From the IMG/VR virus record IMGVR_UViG_3300044977_000070, positions 64,001 through 110,027 of that record: a stretch of 46,027 nt of DNA; one strand, 5' to 3'. This DNA comes from a virus. A model generated the notes under the pieces. That model did no database searches. It was not told the origin of the DNA and saw only the letters and a list, made by a program, of their open reading frames with translations. A program made the position numbers and the translations under genes. Numbering within the stretch: the first letter of the stretch is position 1; each line of letters opens with the position of its first letter. Shown here in pieces: positions 15,299 through 23,503 of the stretch.

Positions 15299-17865
15299 TT
15301 GCGCTTGTGTCCCCACAGTTCAATTGACGAAAACTTTGCTACTTCTTTCAGGTCTGCCCAGTTGGGACCAACCGACATCTCGACAACGATTGGGACCGTT
15401 GCCATCCATTTGAATGATAGTCGCGTCATTTCCTTGGCGACGATCTCAGACAGGCGATCGACGTCCTTTTTCTTCCAAATGAAAGTCAGGTCATCGTGGA
15501 TTTCCATATTGGCGTCTATGCCCTTTTCGGACAGGGACGCCATTGCAGAACATACTATCAGGGATTCATCTGACTGAATTGGCGTGTTGATTATCTCGGT
15601 AGAAGCAACAGGCGCATGCCGGCGAAATCCGGACAACCCGGTTATGTACCCATTCTTCTTGTAGAACCTATGCCTGTCCTCGTGCCATCTGTGAATGCCT
15701 GAAAACTCGCTAAAGAATTTGTCCCGTACCTTCTCGGCAATGCGAACGGGGATTCCTAAGGTAGACGCGAGCTTCGGAGGATAGGCCCCAAAGAACGACG
15801 CAAATACAAACTCGTTCTTTGCTCGCTGTCTATAAATTTTCTGCACCGCCTTGTCCGTGCGAAAGGCTTTGGTGCCTTCCTTTATCCACTCAGGATAAGC
15901 GGACGCGATTTCCTTTGCCCAATCCGTATGGATGTCATAGTCATGCCAGAATGCGTCTACCAATACCTTGTCTTTGCTTTCCATGGCGACATTGCGCGCC
16001 TGCATCCCCGCGTAATCAAAGGCAACTATTTGCTCGTCGTCTGCCGCCCGGACATAACTTCGTATTTTGCGGATCTCCCCGTGTTTAGGTTGGTTTTGAA
16101 TGTTTGGGCCGTTCGACGCTGTGCGCCATGTCCGCACTTTCGTCGTAGATAGAATAGGGTGGAACATATCGCCGGGGTAGAGGTCCTGCGAACCTGGGAG
16201 GGCGGGCTTTAGGTAGGTTGATATTTGTTTTGCAATGCCGCGGTATTCAAGTATTAGTTTTGCGAAAGGAATGTCGATTTTTTCGAGTTCTTCTTCCTCT
16301 GTGCTGTCAGGTGTATACCCCTTCCTCCGCAGGACAGTCATAATATGTGGATTGGACCCGGGATTGAACTTTCGGTTCTTATTGTCACGGAATTTCTCCA
16401 CCTCGGGCAACGCCCATAGTTTGTCCTCCGTCTTCTCAAGCCTCCCCTCGTATTCCTTTAGGAATTTCTCGACTGTCGGGACATGAACTGGAATGCCCTT
16501 TAATTGAGTTGCAACGAGTGCTGGAATGCGCCGTACCTGGTGTTCGTAGATTTTCATTAACCCTTTTTGTTTAAGTTCCTTTTCCTGGGCCTTGAAAAGC
16601 AGGCGGTGGTATTTGGCGTCAATCGCATTATAGGTGAGCACGTCGGCAACGTCGCTGTGCTGCAACTTAGTTCTATCCAGGCCGGATAAGGCCTTTAAAT
16701 GAATACCGAACTTTGTTAAACAGAGGGCGTCGAGACTGTGTGCACCTTGCCGCTCGTCCATAATGTAGGCCTGGGAAAGACTGTCGTCCCATCTGCCGGC
16801 ATGAATAACCTCTCTGCCAAACTTGTGTGCGGACCATTCGAGCTCGAACGGAAGGGAGTGCGATATCTTTCGTCCCTTGTAATTCATAAGGAAGCGCTTG
16901 AATGTAAGTTTGAGTATTGCCTTGTCCTCTTTGGTCCATTTCGCCTCCGGGTGATCGAGAGCGAAGGCAATCGTATGGAACTCGCCTGACAACGCGACGG
17001 TGAGGATTTTCGATCCCTCATGATAAGGGCGCGCATTCTTGTACTTGTCCGTCGTCTCGTAATCCATGCCGACCTCCGGGTTGTCGGCAAACCCATAATC
17101 CAAAGCGTTTACTACCTCTTCTAAATCTTCTTCATGTTCGCCGAAGTAAATGTCTATGTCCTGTCGGGCGAACTTCTCTGTATGAATGAGCGGTGGAGGC
17201 AATCCCTCTTCCACCTGTTTGAATGCCTGTTTAATATGCAGGGCGAACGTGAACTCCTCGTCCGAGCCGTACTCGTCCGCATTGCGCGGTGCGAACTCAA
17301 CTCCGTCCTTGTTCTTGCGTCGCCCGCGTAGGATTGCGGAGGGATGAACCATAGGGAAGAACCAGCACCGGTGCTTGCCGATCTGGACAGGAATTCGTCG
17401 TCCCGTCCATTTGGTTATTCCGGAGGTAATTCCTGTTGCCCATTTGAGCGGGACATTGCCGAACCCGAATATGGCGGCGGGCTTTGTCTCTTCAATATCC
17501 TTGATTATCGAGGGGCGACAGGCCTCGATCTCCTCGATTGTGGGGTCTCTGTTACCGGGCGGACGGGTACGGACGACGTTGTTCCAGCGGATGTCGGGCA
17601 ACCAATCGTCGGGTATGCGGAGACGCAGTACCTTGCCCGCCTTCCCAACGAATGGTCGCCCTAGCCTGTCCTCGTCAGCCCCGGGCGCCTCACCCAGTAT
17701 ATAAACGACGGGGCGCCTCGTCCCGTGCGGCTCCATGTGGGGATGCTTGAGATTGGGCGCATGGCAATTTAGGGGACATAGCGTACAGCCCATACGGTGC
17801 AAAAGATCGAGGGAGACCTTTGGGGCCTCCCTCTTGCTTTTTTCCATTGCATTGAAAAAACCCAT
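15295..17865 (-). CDS. DNA polymerase, PolA family, with N-terminal uracil-DNA-glycosylase domain
   Basis: 856 residues with three recognisable parts. Residues about 25-185 form a family 4-type uracil-DNA glycosylase: Cys residues C27, C30, C34 and C116 suited to an Fe-S cluster, GEAPGADED (58-66), PFVGKAGKVL (71-80), NVVRTRPPGNR (96-106) and HPSAILR (174-180). Residues about 260-420 form a 3'-5' exonuclease (MDYETT at 267-272 and a late YNAID). The PolA domain has motif A FDYAGMQAR (D617), motif B RQRAKNEFVFASFFGAY (679-695) and motif C IHDD (789-792). These differ from the usual DYSQIELR and VHDE forms but keep the acidic residues. Main replicative polymerase, with a possible uracil-scanning function. 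Confidence 0.92.
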   Translation of the reverse strand: MGFFNAMEKSKREAPKVSLDLLHRMGCTLCPLNCHAPNLKHPHMEPHGTRRPVVYILGEAPGADEDRLGRPFVGKAGKVLRLRIPDDWLPDIRWNNVVRTRPPGNRDPTIEEIEACRPSIIKDIEETKPAAIFGFGNVPLKWATGITSGITKWTGRRIPVQIGKHRCWFFPMVHPSAILRGRRKNKDGVEFAPRNADEYGSDEEFTFALHIKQAFKQVEEGLPPPLIHTEKFARQDIDIYFGEHEEDLEEVVNALDYGFADNPEVGMDYETTDKYKNARPYHEGSKILTVALSGEFHTIAFALDHPEAKWTKEDKAILKLTFKRFLMNYKGRKISHSLPFELEWSAHKFGREVIHAGRWDDSLSQAYIMDERQGAHSLDALCLTKFGIHLKALSGLDRTKLQHSDVADVLTYNAIDAKYHRLLFKAQEKELKQKGLMKIYEHQVRRIPALVATQLKGIPVHVPTVEKFLKEYEGRLEKTEDKLWALPEVEKFRDNKNRKFNPGSNPHIMTVLRRKGYTPDSTEEEELEKIDIPFAKLILEYRGIAKQISTYLKPALPGSQDLYPGDMFHPILSTTKVRTWRTASNGPNIQNQPKHGEIRKIRSYVRAADDEQIVAFDYAGMQARNVAMESKDKVLVDAFWHDYDIHTDWAKEIASAYPEWIKEGTKAFRTDKAVQKIYRQRAKNEFVFASFFGAYPPKLASTLGIPVRIAEKVRDKFFSEFSGIHRWHEDRHRFYKKNGYITGLSGFRRHAPVASTEIINTPIQSDESLIVCSAMASLSEKGIDANMEIHDDLTFIWKKKDVDRLSEIVAKEMTRLSFKWMATVPIVVEMSVGPNWADLKEVAKFSSIELWGHKRK

Positions 17866-17894
17866 GCGCCCTCGCTGGAAATCATGCCCAGCGA

Positions 17895-18467
17895 TTACAT
17901 ACCGCCGTATCTTGACACTAGTCCGGTTTTCCAGCTTGCGGCGAGGATCATATCTCTGTCATTCAGATATGATAATTCGAAAACTAGGAAGTCGTTAGAA
18001 CTGTTCATTCTGTGACACACTTTTTTTGTAACGCCCTCCTCATTATTGGCTTTATTATAGATCCCTACCCAGTTGCCTGTATTTTTGTACTCAGTTTTGA
18101 AATATTGTTGAAACTTTTTTAGGTCGACAATTGTCCAAGTATCGAGTTTTCCGGAATCCTCATCGCCAAATCCGTATATGAGTACGTCCCCAAGGCCGTC
18201 TATAACACCTTTCAACTCGGGGAGTCTTATTGTGACCTGATTTTTATAGTCATTGTAGTTTTTATCTATCCGGCGTACTCGGCATGCCACCCGGAAGGAT
18301 TCGGGACGCAATATCAAGTCTGCATTTTCGTGCATGTCCTCGCGTAGGGTCGATCGTTTAAATGATTCCCTACCTTTGAGATGTTGGTTTGCTATACGAG
18401 TAAACTCCTTTTCGAACTGGATCTGCCATTCAAAGTTTTCATTGAATGTTTTTTGCACTGAGTTCAT
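17895..18467 (-). CDS. Hypothetical protein between clamp and polymerase
   Basis: 190 residues, soluble, mixed alpha/beta. Segments such as HENADLILRPESFRVACRV and KLDTWTIVDLKKFQQYF loosely resemble a nuclease-type D...(E/V)xR core, but the catalytic set is not convincing. It lies five bases before the clamp gene end and 30 bases ahead of the polymerase, so it is co-expressed with the replisome. No function assigned. Confidence 0.5.
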   Translation of the reverse strand: MNSVQKTFNENFEWQIQFEKEFTRIANQHLKGRESFKRSTLREDMHENADLILRPESFRVACRVRRIDKNYNDYKNQVTIRLPELKGVIDGLGDVLIYGFGDEDSGKLDTWTIVDLKKFQQYFKTEYKNTGNWVGIYNKANNEEGVTKKVCHRMNSSNDFLVFELSYLNDRDMILAASWKTGLVSRYGGM

Positions 18468-18471
18468 TTGT

Positions 18472-19533
18472 TTACTCCATCAATGTTGACACCAGAAAAG
18501 TCGCGTCCTTGTCGTCCGTCATGACTAGACATCCGTCCATGACGAGCATGCGGTTATAGAACTCCAACCCCTTGAGTACATCTTTTGGGTTCAGGGTCGC
18601 CTTGACGTCCGGATGACGCAGGTTAATGCTATCGTGAATTGTGCCAATGACGTCTGTTCCGACGCGCGCGGACGTCGCGCACTTGAAATCCCCGCCCTTG
18701 CAGGAAATCACCATGCGCGCCTCGCCCTCTCCGGCTGCTGCCATAATCAATGAGCGTTCCAATGCCGCTGGCATGAACTTCGGGATAGGGACAAGCTTAT
18801 CCTGCATTTTGTCAGAGAACAGACTGCCAACGATCTTGACGAAGTCCACGGGCTTCTCGGACAAGATAAGGTTTCCGTAGACGGTCGCCTTCTTGGTGAC
18901 AAGAGTCGCCTGCGTGTCGGTGATTTCCAATCGAACCTTGTCCGTTGTCTCGGGAACAAGGGCGACAATCTGACGACAGAACTCGGCAGATAGGATAGCA
19001 CGCTTCTTCAACTTTCCGCCATCCATATCGACGGTGGTAATCGTGTTGTCGTTTGTCGCAAACAGCGACATGCCGCCGTTCTTGGGAATGAACGTCACGC
19101 CAAGTTGGTCGGGAATGCTCGTGTCGTCTGTGGTCGAGCGCAGGCATTTGACAAGCGCGGGGACGAGTTTGTCGCCGGCGACGCCGATCCATTTCTCGTC
19201 CGGCTCTTGCAGGTTCCAGGCCTGTTGCGTACCGTCGAGGGGGAGCATGGCGAGCTTGGCGTCCATAACCTTCGTATTAAGGACAATCCACCCATCCCGT
19301 TCGGTGAGCGTGACGTCTTTTGCCGTTGAGGAACGCAGCAGTCCGAGCAGGGTATTGCCCGGCACGCAACCCTTGAAACCACATTTGAATGGCGTTCGAA
19401 TGCCGATCCGATCGTTGAATGCCGTGACTGTTTCTCCGTCGAACCAGAAATGCGTCAACAGATTTTGGAGATTGTTTGACGCCAACGCGGGTTGCAGCAA
19501 TGAGAGTTTGTCGATTAGTTCTTGCCTGTCCAT
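18472..19533 (-). CDS. Sliding clamp, DnaN-like
   Basis: 353 residues, close to the usual length of bacterial beta clamps. Segments such as LLTHFWFDGETVTAFND, DKLVPALVKCLRS and LFATNDNTITTVDM match the repeated strand pattern of a three-domain clamp monomer, and the C-terminus ends in VSTLME rather than the usual MPMRL. It would form the ring that tethers the polymerase at 15295 and be loaded by the ATPase at 13067. The start overlaps the upstream coiled-coil gene by 19 bases. Confidence 0.75.
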   Translation of the reverse strand: MDRQELIDKLSLLQPALASNNLQNLLTHFWFDGETVTAFNDRIGIRTPFKCGFKGCVPGNTLLGLLRSSTAKDVTLTERDGWIVLNTKVMDAKLAMLPLDGTQQAWNLQEPDEKWIGVAGDKLVPALVKCLRSTTDDTSIPDQLGVTFIPKNGGMSLFATNDNTITTVDMDGGKLKKRAILSAEFCRQIVALVPETTDKVRLEITDTQATLVTKKATVYGNLILSEKPVDFVKIVGSLFSDKMQDKLVPIPKFMPAALERSLIMAAAGEGEARMVISCKGGDFKCATSARVGTDVIGTIHDSINLRHPDVKATLNPKDVLKGLEFYNRMLVMDGCLVMTDDKDATFLVSTLME

Positions 19534-19781
19534 TGTCCCATCCTTTGTAGCGCCTCGCGTTGCGTTTCCAATGTCGTGGTTAGTATTTCTATAGCTTGAC
19601 CCTGTTTGGCTATCGCCTCGCGTTGCATTTGCAGCGTGTCAACTAGTTTGTTTATCTGCTCGCGTTGTTCGCTTATTACTTTGCTTTGGGCGCTCGTTGT
19701 ATTGCGTGCCTTTTCTGTCACGACTATAAAGGTGACAGCAATAATAGAAGTAACAATAAGCGCCATTCCTAGTCTATCCAC
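19515..19781 (-). CDS. Membrane-anchored coiled-coil protein
   Basis: 88 residues: an N-terminal membrane segment (ALIVTSIIAVTFIVVTE, about residues 7-23) then a coiled coil with related short repeats (QREQINKLVDTLQMQREAI, then TLETQREALQRM). The matching DNA has the recurring GCGTTG-type blocks. It overlaps dpdA by eight bases at its start and the clamp gene at its end. Function unknown; it could anchor replication at the membrane. Confidence 0.55.
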   Translation of the reverse strand: MDRLGMALIVTSIIAVTFIVVTEKARNTTSAQSKVISEQREQINKLVDTLQMQREAIAKQGQAIEILTTTLETQREALQRMGQWTGKN

Positions 19782-20907
19782 GATATTCCTCCGGAACCTT
19801 GTAGCGAATAAGATTCGCTATATGACGGTTTTTAGCGATCTTGCCCTTCCAGGCGCGTTGCTGTCGTGACGCCTTCTCTATCTTGTTCGTACCGGTGCGG
19901 ACGAATTCTTTTAGCATGCCATCCTCCACGTTCTTTAGTTCGTAGTAGGATAGTAGGCGCGTCATGGCGCCGACCTCGTTCATGAGATCAGCGCTATCCG
20001 TCTCCCGAATGTTCGAGGCAAACATGATCCGCAGCCTATCAACCTTTGCCCTTTGGGAGAAGGTGCTTGAAACCGGGTTGATAATGCTGCGAATAGGTCT
20101 TTGCAGGCGTATCGGCGGCGCGTATTTCATGAAGTTCACATAATAAACCAACCAGGCCCGCCGACGCGCCATTGCGACGTTGCGCACCTCCGAGAGAGTC
20201 GTACCAACTTCCTTCTCGATCCACCAACGAATGTATTCCTCGCGTAACCCCTGACTGGCGAAGAAGGTGTGTGCCTCAAACTGACTTGGGTTATTTGGTT
20301 TGCAGGCAACCCCCGAGACGGCAATCCTGATCTCGGCGACCCCATAGTCCGGCTTTCCTGTTATCAGGTTTTGCGGGGGAATGGGAATTTTGCCAAACCC
20401 TGCCGCCAGCGCCCATGTCGTGCTGTCCGTTGTGTACCAGGGGAACTTCACCAGAATAGAGGACGCCGTCATGCCGAACCCGTGGGTGCGGATCAGCGCC
20501 TCCCCCTTGCTGTCGCATATCATGACGAACAGACGTTCCATGAGTTTCATTTTCGACGCGGGGTTTTGTCCCGCCGGCGATATCCCGATATAGGTCTCAC
20601 CGTCTTTCAAATAGCGTTCGAACCACTTGACATCCTCGTCCAGGTGAAAAACGGGAATGGGCTTGAGCCCGTGGGATTTCATGATTTGGAGGTTGTCGTA
20701 AGATTTCTTTGCGGACGTCTCTACCTCCCGCGACGTTCGTTTGGCCCCGAATACCCCGGGCATCTTGTCCAGGTTTACATAGCTGAACAGCAGGGATTTG
20801 TTGTCCTGTATGAACTTAATGTATGCCTTTAGATCGAGATCCGGCTCGCCCCGGTTCCACGTGCTGAAAGCTCCGCTATCGAGCATAAGTTCGACTTTGT
20901 TTTTCAT
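19774..20907 (-). CDS. dpdA: DpdA-like 7-deazaguanine DNA transglycosylase
   Basis: 377 residues related to tRNA-guanine transglycosylases. The N-terminus has LMLDSGAFSTWNRG (active-site Asp region, residue 10), followed by IPVFHLDEDVKWFERYL, YIGISPAGQN and RTHGFGMTA, the barrel features of phage DpdA proteins. It should exchange guanine in DNA for preQ0. The start at 20907 overlaps the FolE stop (ATGA); an ATG twelve bases upstream is possible, while a much longer frame runs back into folE. The presence of FolE, QueC, QueD and QueE in the same window supports DNA rather than tRNA modification. Confidence 0.85.
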   Translation of the reverse strand: MKNKVELMLDSGAFSTWNRGEPDLDLKAYIKFIQDNKSLLFSYVNLDKMPGVFGAKRTSREVETSAKKSYDNLQIMKSHGLKPIPVFHLDEDVKWFERYLKDGETYIGISPAGQNPASKMKLMERLFVMICDSKGEALIRTHGFGMTASSILVKFPWYTTDSTTWALAAGFGKIPIPPQNLITGKPDYGVAEIRIAVSGVACKPNNPSQFEAHTFFASQGLREEYIRWWIEKEVGTTLSEVRNVAMARRRAWLVYYVNFMKYAPPIRLQRPIRSIINPVSSTFSQRAKVDRLRIMFASNIRETDSADLMNEVGAMTRLLSYYELKNVEDGMLKEFVRTGTNKIEKASRQQRAWKGKIAKNRHIANLIRYKVPEEYRG

Positions 20908-21500
20908 ACCCCGTTCCATGAACGTTTGCTGGCGTAGGAGAGGAATTCCTGTCGTGCCTGCGGATCGTCTTTCAACGCCCCGCGGAGGGCGCATGTCGTC
21001 GTTATCGTACCAGGCTGACGAACGCCCCTGCTTTCCATACAAAAGTGCCGCCCTTCTACTACCACGCCGACCCCTATTGGGTCAAGGGTCAGCATGGCGT
21101 CGGCGATCTCGGTCGTCATTCGTTCCTGTACTTGCAACCTACGCGCGTAAATATCGACGACGCGCGCCAGTTTCGACAGGCCGACAATGTGCTTGCACTC
21201 ACGGGGGACGTAGCCAATATGAACCACCCCGAAGAATGGGGCCAGGTGGTGTTCGCAATGGGAATAAAATCTTATCCCCGACTGAAATATCATTTCGTCG
21301 AAAGGGCCTTCCCGATCGTCTCCGTTGCCCTCGTCAAATTCCTTTAGGACGAACTCAGGTTTTAGGGTGTACCCCCCTACCCAGCCCTCCCAGGCGTCGG
21401 CGACGCGTCGGGGGGTATCCCTCATGCCGGGGTTCGGTTCCCCCTGACGATTGCGGAGAAGGTGTCCGAGCAGCTTCATACAGGTGTGTTCAAACGACAT
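20904..21500 (-). CDS. folE: GTP cyclohydrolase I
   Basis: 198 residues. FolE hallmarks are present: YSHCEHHLAPFFGVVHIGY (residues 79-97, zinc ligands C82 and H85-type), VGLSKLARVVDIYARRLQ, QERMTTEIADA and VVVEGRHFCMESRG, plus a late TTTCALRG with the other zinc Cys. It converts GTP to dihydroneopterin triphosphate, the first step to preQ0. The start at 21500 is chosen over an earlier frame beginning at 21599, which would cross the terminator at 21527-21554. Confidence 0.93.
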   Translation of the reverse strand: MSFEHTCMKLLGHLLRNRQGEPNPGMRDTPRRVADAWEGWVGGYTLKPEFVLKEFDEGNGDDREGPFDEMIFQSGIRFYSHCEHHLAPFFGVVHIGYVPRECKHIVGLSKLARVVDIYARRLQVQERMTTEIADAMLTLDPIGVGVVVEGRHFCMESRGVRQPGTITTTCALRGALKDDPQARQEFLSYASKRSWNGV

Positions 21501-21526
21501 TAGGGCGCTCCCTGGGTGCGGTAAGG

Positions 21527-21554
21527 AAAAGGCGGGACCCGGGAAGGCCCCGCC
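21527..21554 (-). terminator. Rho-independent terminator upstream of folE
   Basis: On the - strand a GGCGGGGCC...GGxCCCGCC stem (21549-21554 pairing with 21531-21536, extended inward) is followed by TTTTCC. It lies between the histone-like gene at 21589 and folE, so folE-dpdA may need readthrough or its own promoter. Confidence 0.6.
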
Positions 21555-21588
21555 CCAAAAACCGTCTGTACGGCGTTCGCAGGGCGTA

Positions 21589-22338
21589 TTAGAGGGCAAC
21601 CCCGCGCAGCTTGCCGAGCGCCTTTGCGATCCGCAGCGTTTGCATGGTGCTGGAACGCGTCGTCGAGATTGTGAACCGGGTCATTGCTGACAGCCCCTTC
21701 TTGGCAACCGCCTTCTCGATCTCGTCGGTCGTCATGGCCGGGTTCTCAATGATCAGTTCCCGGACATAGGCCTGGGCACCCGCGGGGCGTCCCTTCGCCT
21801 TCTTCTCGGTAGGGGCCTTGCCGTTCTTCTTGGCAACGGCGACTTTCTTCGCCGGTGCCTTTTCGGGCTTCTTTGCTGCCACCTTCTTCTTTGCTGCCAC
21901 CTTCTTCTTCGATCGGGAGGTAGTCTCCTCGGCCTCGTCCTCTTCGTCGTCTACGGTTCTCATGTCTTCGTCCTCACTTTCAGAGTCGTCGTCTTCCTCG
22001 GTTTCTTCCTCGGTGTCACTATCTTCCGACTCCTCTTCCTCGGCGGGTTCTTCCTCGGACTCGTCCTCCGCTTCTGTGTCCTCGTCCTCCTCGGCCGATT
22101 CTTCGCTCTCGTCTTCGTCCTGCGGCTCGGCAATGTCGTCGTTCTCTTCGACTGCCTTCGTTGCGGTATTCACCCAGGTCTGGGTTTCCTCGGGCAACCC
22201 CTCCCACTCGTCTTCTTCGAGTCCTTGCGCGCCGAGTGCAAGGCGCTTCCAGAAGGCCTGTGAAGCCTCGCCCTTCTTTTGCTTCATCTTCAGAAGCTTC
22301 ATAAGGTCGACTTCTATCGCTGTCAGCCGTCTTGCCAT
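21589..22338 (-). CDS. Acidic/Lys-Ala-rich protein with DNA-binding C-terminus (histone-like)
   Basis: 249 residues in four parts: an N-terminal helical domain (about 1-65, with AFWKRLALGAQGLEEDEW), a purely acidic Glu/Asp/Ser stretch (about 66-140), a Lys/Ala/Pro stretch with KKVAAKK repeats like histone H1 tails (about 142-185), and a C-terminal helix-turn-helix-like region (TTDEIEKAVAKKGLSAMTRF). This could be a phage nucleoid or regulatory protein. The acidic run mirrors the SSB tail at 11120. Exact function unknown. Confidence 0.6.
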   Translation of the reverse strand: MARRLTAIEVDLMKLLKMKQKKGEASQAFWKRLALGAQGLEEDEWEGLPEETQTWVNTATKAVEENDDIAEPQDEDESEESAEEDEDTEAEDESEEEPAEEEESEDSDTEEETEEDDDSESEDEDMRTVDDEEDEAEETTSRSKKKVAAKKKVAAKKPEKAPAKKVAVAKKNGKAPTEKKAKGRPAGAQAYVRELIIENPAMTTDEIEKAVAKKGLSAMTRFTISTTRSSTMQTLRIAKALGKLRGVAL

Positions 22339-22366
22339 TTTCTTTGTCTCCTGTCTGATTTTAAAA

Positions 22367-23065
22367 CTAAGCGGCGTAACGCGTCGGATCTGTTACGTTC
22401 GCCTCAATGAATCCTTTCCGACGCGCGCGGCATGTCGGACATACGCCACAGTGGAGGTTTTCCCCACGATAACAACTCCACGTCAAAGACCAATCAACAT
22501 TCAACGCCTCTCCTCTTTTGATAATCTCCGCTTTTGTCAACCACTGTAGCGGGGTGTGGAGTCGGACCTTGTTATAAGTGCCGACATGGATTGCGTTTGC
22601 CATTGCCCCGATGAACTCGGGGGTGCAATCGGGGTAGGCCCAGTTGGCGGCATCCTCCGCATGGGCGCCGAAGTAGATCGCCCATTCGCCCTCGGTGTCT
22701 TTCCAGAACTGTTGGAAATCGCCCTGGACGACGGACGCGAGTGCCGACAATAACAGCCCGTTGCGGAAGGGGACGTACGTCGGCGAGACGCCGGTGATCT
22801 CGTCATAGGAAATATTCGGAACCTCGATCTCGCGGTTTGTGAGCATGGTCGAGGGAATCACGCCTTTCATATTGACGACACGGTGGCGAAACCCCAAGGC
22901 CTTACATGTTTGTTGGGCGTGTTCCATTTCCTTTTGGTGACGCTGTCCATAATCGACGCTGACCCCGACAATCTCGCCCTTGAATTCCTTGTCTGCAATG
23001 TGGAGGCAGGTGGTGGAATCAACCCCGCCGGATAGAAGAACGTAGGCGCGTCGTAGTTGTTTCAT
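22367..23065 (-). CDS. queC: 7-cyano-7-deazaguanine (preQ0) synthase
   Basis: 232 residues. PP-loop SGGVDST (12-18), VSVDYGQRHQKE, a FRNGLLLSALAS segment, FGAHAEDAANWAYPDC, and a C-terminal zinc site with SCYRGENLHCGVCPTCRAR. It converts 7-carboxy-7-deazaguanine to preQ0 with ATP and ammonia. It is a plain QueC, not the Gat-QueC fusion known from some phages. Start at 23065 has AGGGGAACC upstream; a longer frame begins at 23092. Confidence 0.94.
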   Translation of the reverse strand: MKQLRRAYVLLSGGVDSTTCLHIADKEFKGEIVGVSVDYGQRHQKEMEHAQQTCKALGFRHRVVNMKGVIPSTMLTNREIEVPNISYDEITGVSPTYVPFRNGLLLSALASVVQGDFQQFWKDTEGEWAIYFGAHAEDAANWAYPDCTPEFIGAMANAIHVGTYNKVRLHTPLQWLTKAEIIKRGEALNVDWSLTWSCYRGENLHCGVCPTCRARRKGFIEANVTDPTRYAA

Positions 23066-23105
23066 TAGGTTCCCCTGCTTAGGTAATGGCATTACGCTAT
23101 CATAC

Positions 23106-23477
23106 CTATAGGTAGGAGGCAGTCGCGCTGCAATCCTTTTCCTCCCATACTTGAACTTGTTTCACCGGCGGACTCTCATAAGGACCCATAATCTCGTCAA
23201 TCCTCACGAGCAACCACCCGGCGATATTCTCCGCTGTCGGATTTTCCAGGCCCTCTATGTCATTGAGGGTTCGGTGGTCTATTTGATCAATGATAGGTTG
23301 CACCGCCGCGTCCAGGTCCCAAAAGTCGATAAGCATGCCGTTATCGACAACCTCCGATTGTAAGGTCACTTCGAACTCGTAGTTATGGCCATGCATTCTC
23401 TTGCACTTATGCCCGTCGCGAACGAGTGGCAGGAAATGCGCGGCGGCAAAACGATAGCGACGGGTCACTGAGATCAT
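23106..23477 (-). CDS. queD: 6-carboxy-tetrahydropterin synthase
   Basis: 123 residues. The QueD zinc and catalytic set is seen: AAAHFLP (H14), KCKRMHGHNY (C25, H29, H31), DFWDLD, DHRTLND, NPTAENIAGW and WEEKDCSATASY. It makes 6-carboxy-tetrahydropterin from dihydroneopterin triphosphate, the step between FolE and QueE. AGGAG precedes the start at 23477. It lies just upstream of queC in the same direction. Confidence 0.93.
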   Translation of the reverse strand: MISVTRRYRFAAAHFLPLVRDGHKCKRMHGHNYEFEVTLQSEVVDNGMLIDFWDLDAAVQPIIDQIDHRTLNDIEGLENPTAENIAGWLLVRIDEIMGPYESPPVKQVQVWEEKDCSATASYL

Positions 23478-23503
23478 TATGAACTCCTGAGTTTGTCTAG
23501 GGA

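Noticed and set aside
21818-22549. 243-residue Ser-rich + strand ORF
   Set aside because: Antisense shadow of the acidic and Lys-rich protein at 21589-22338.
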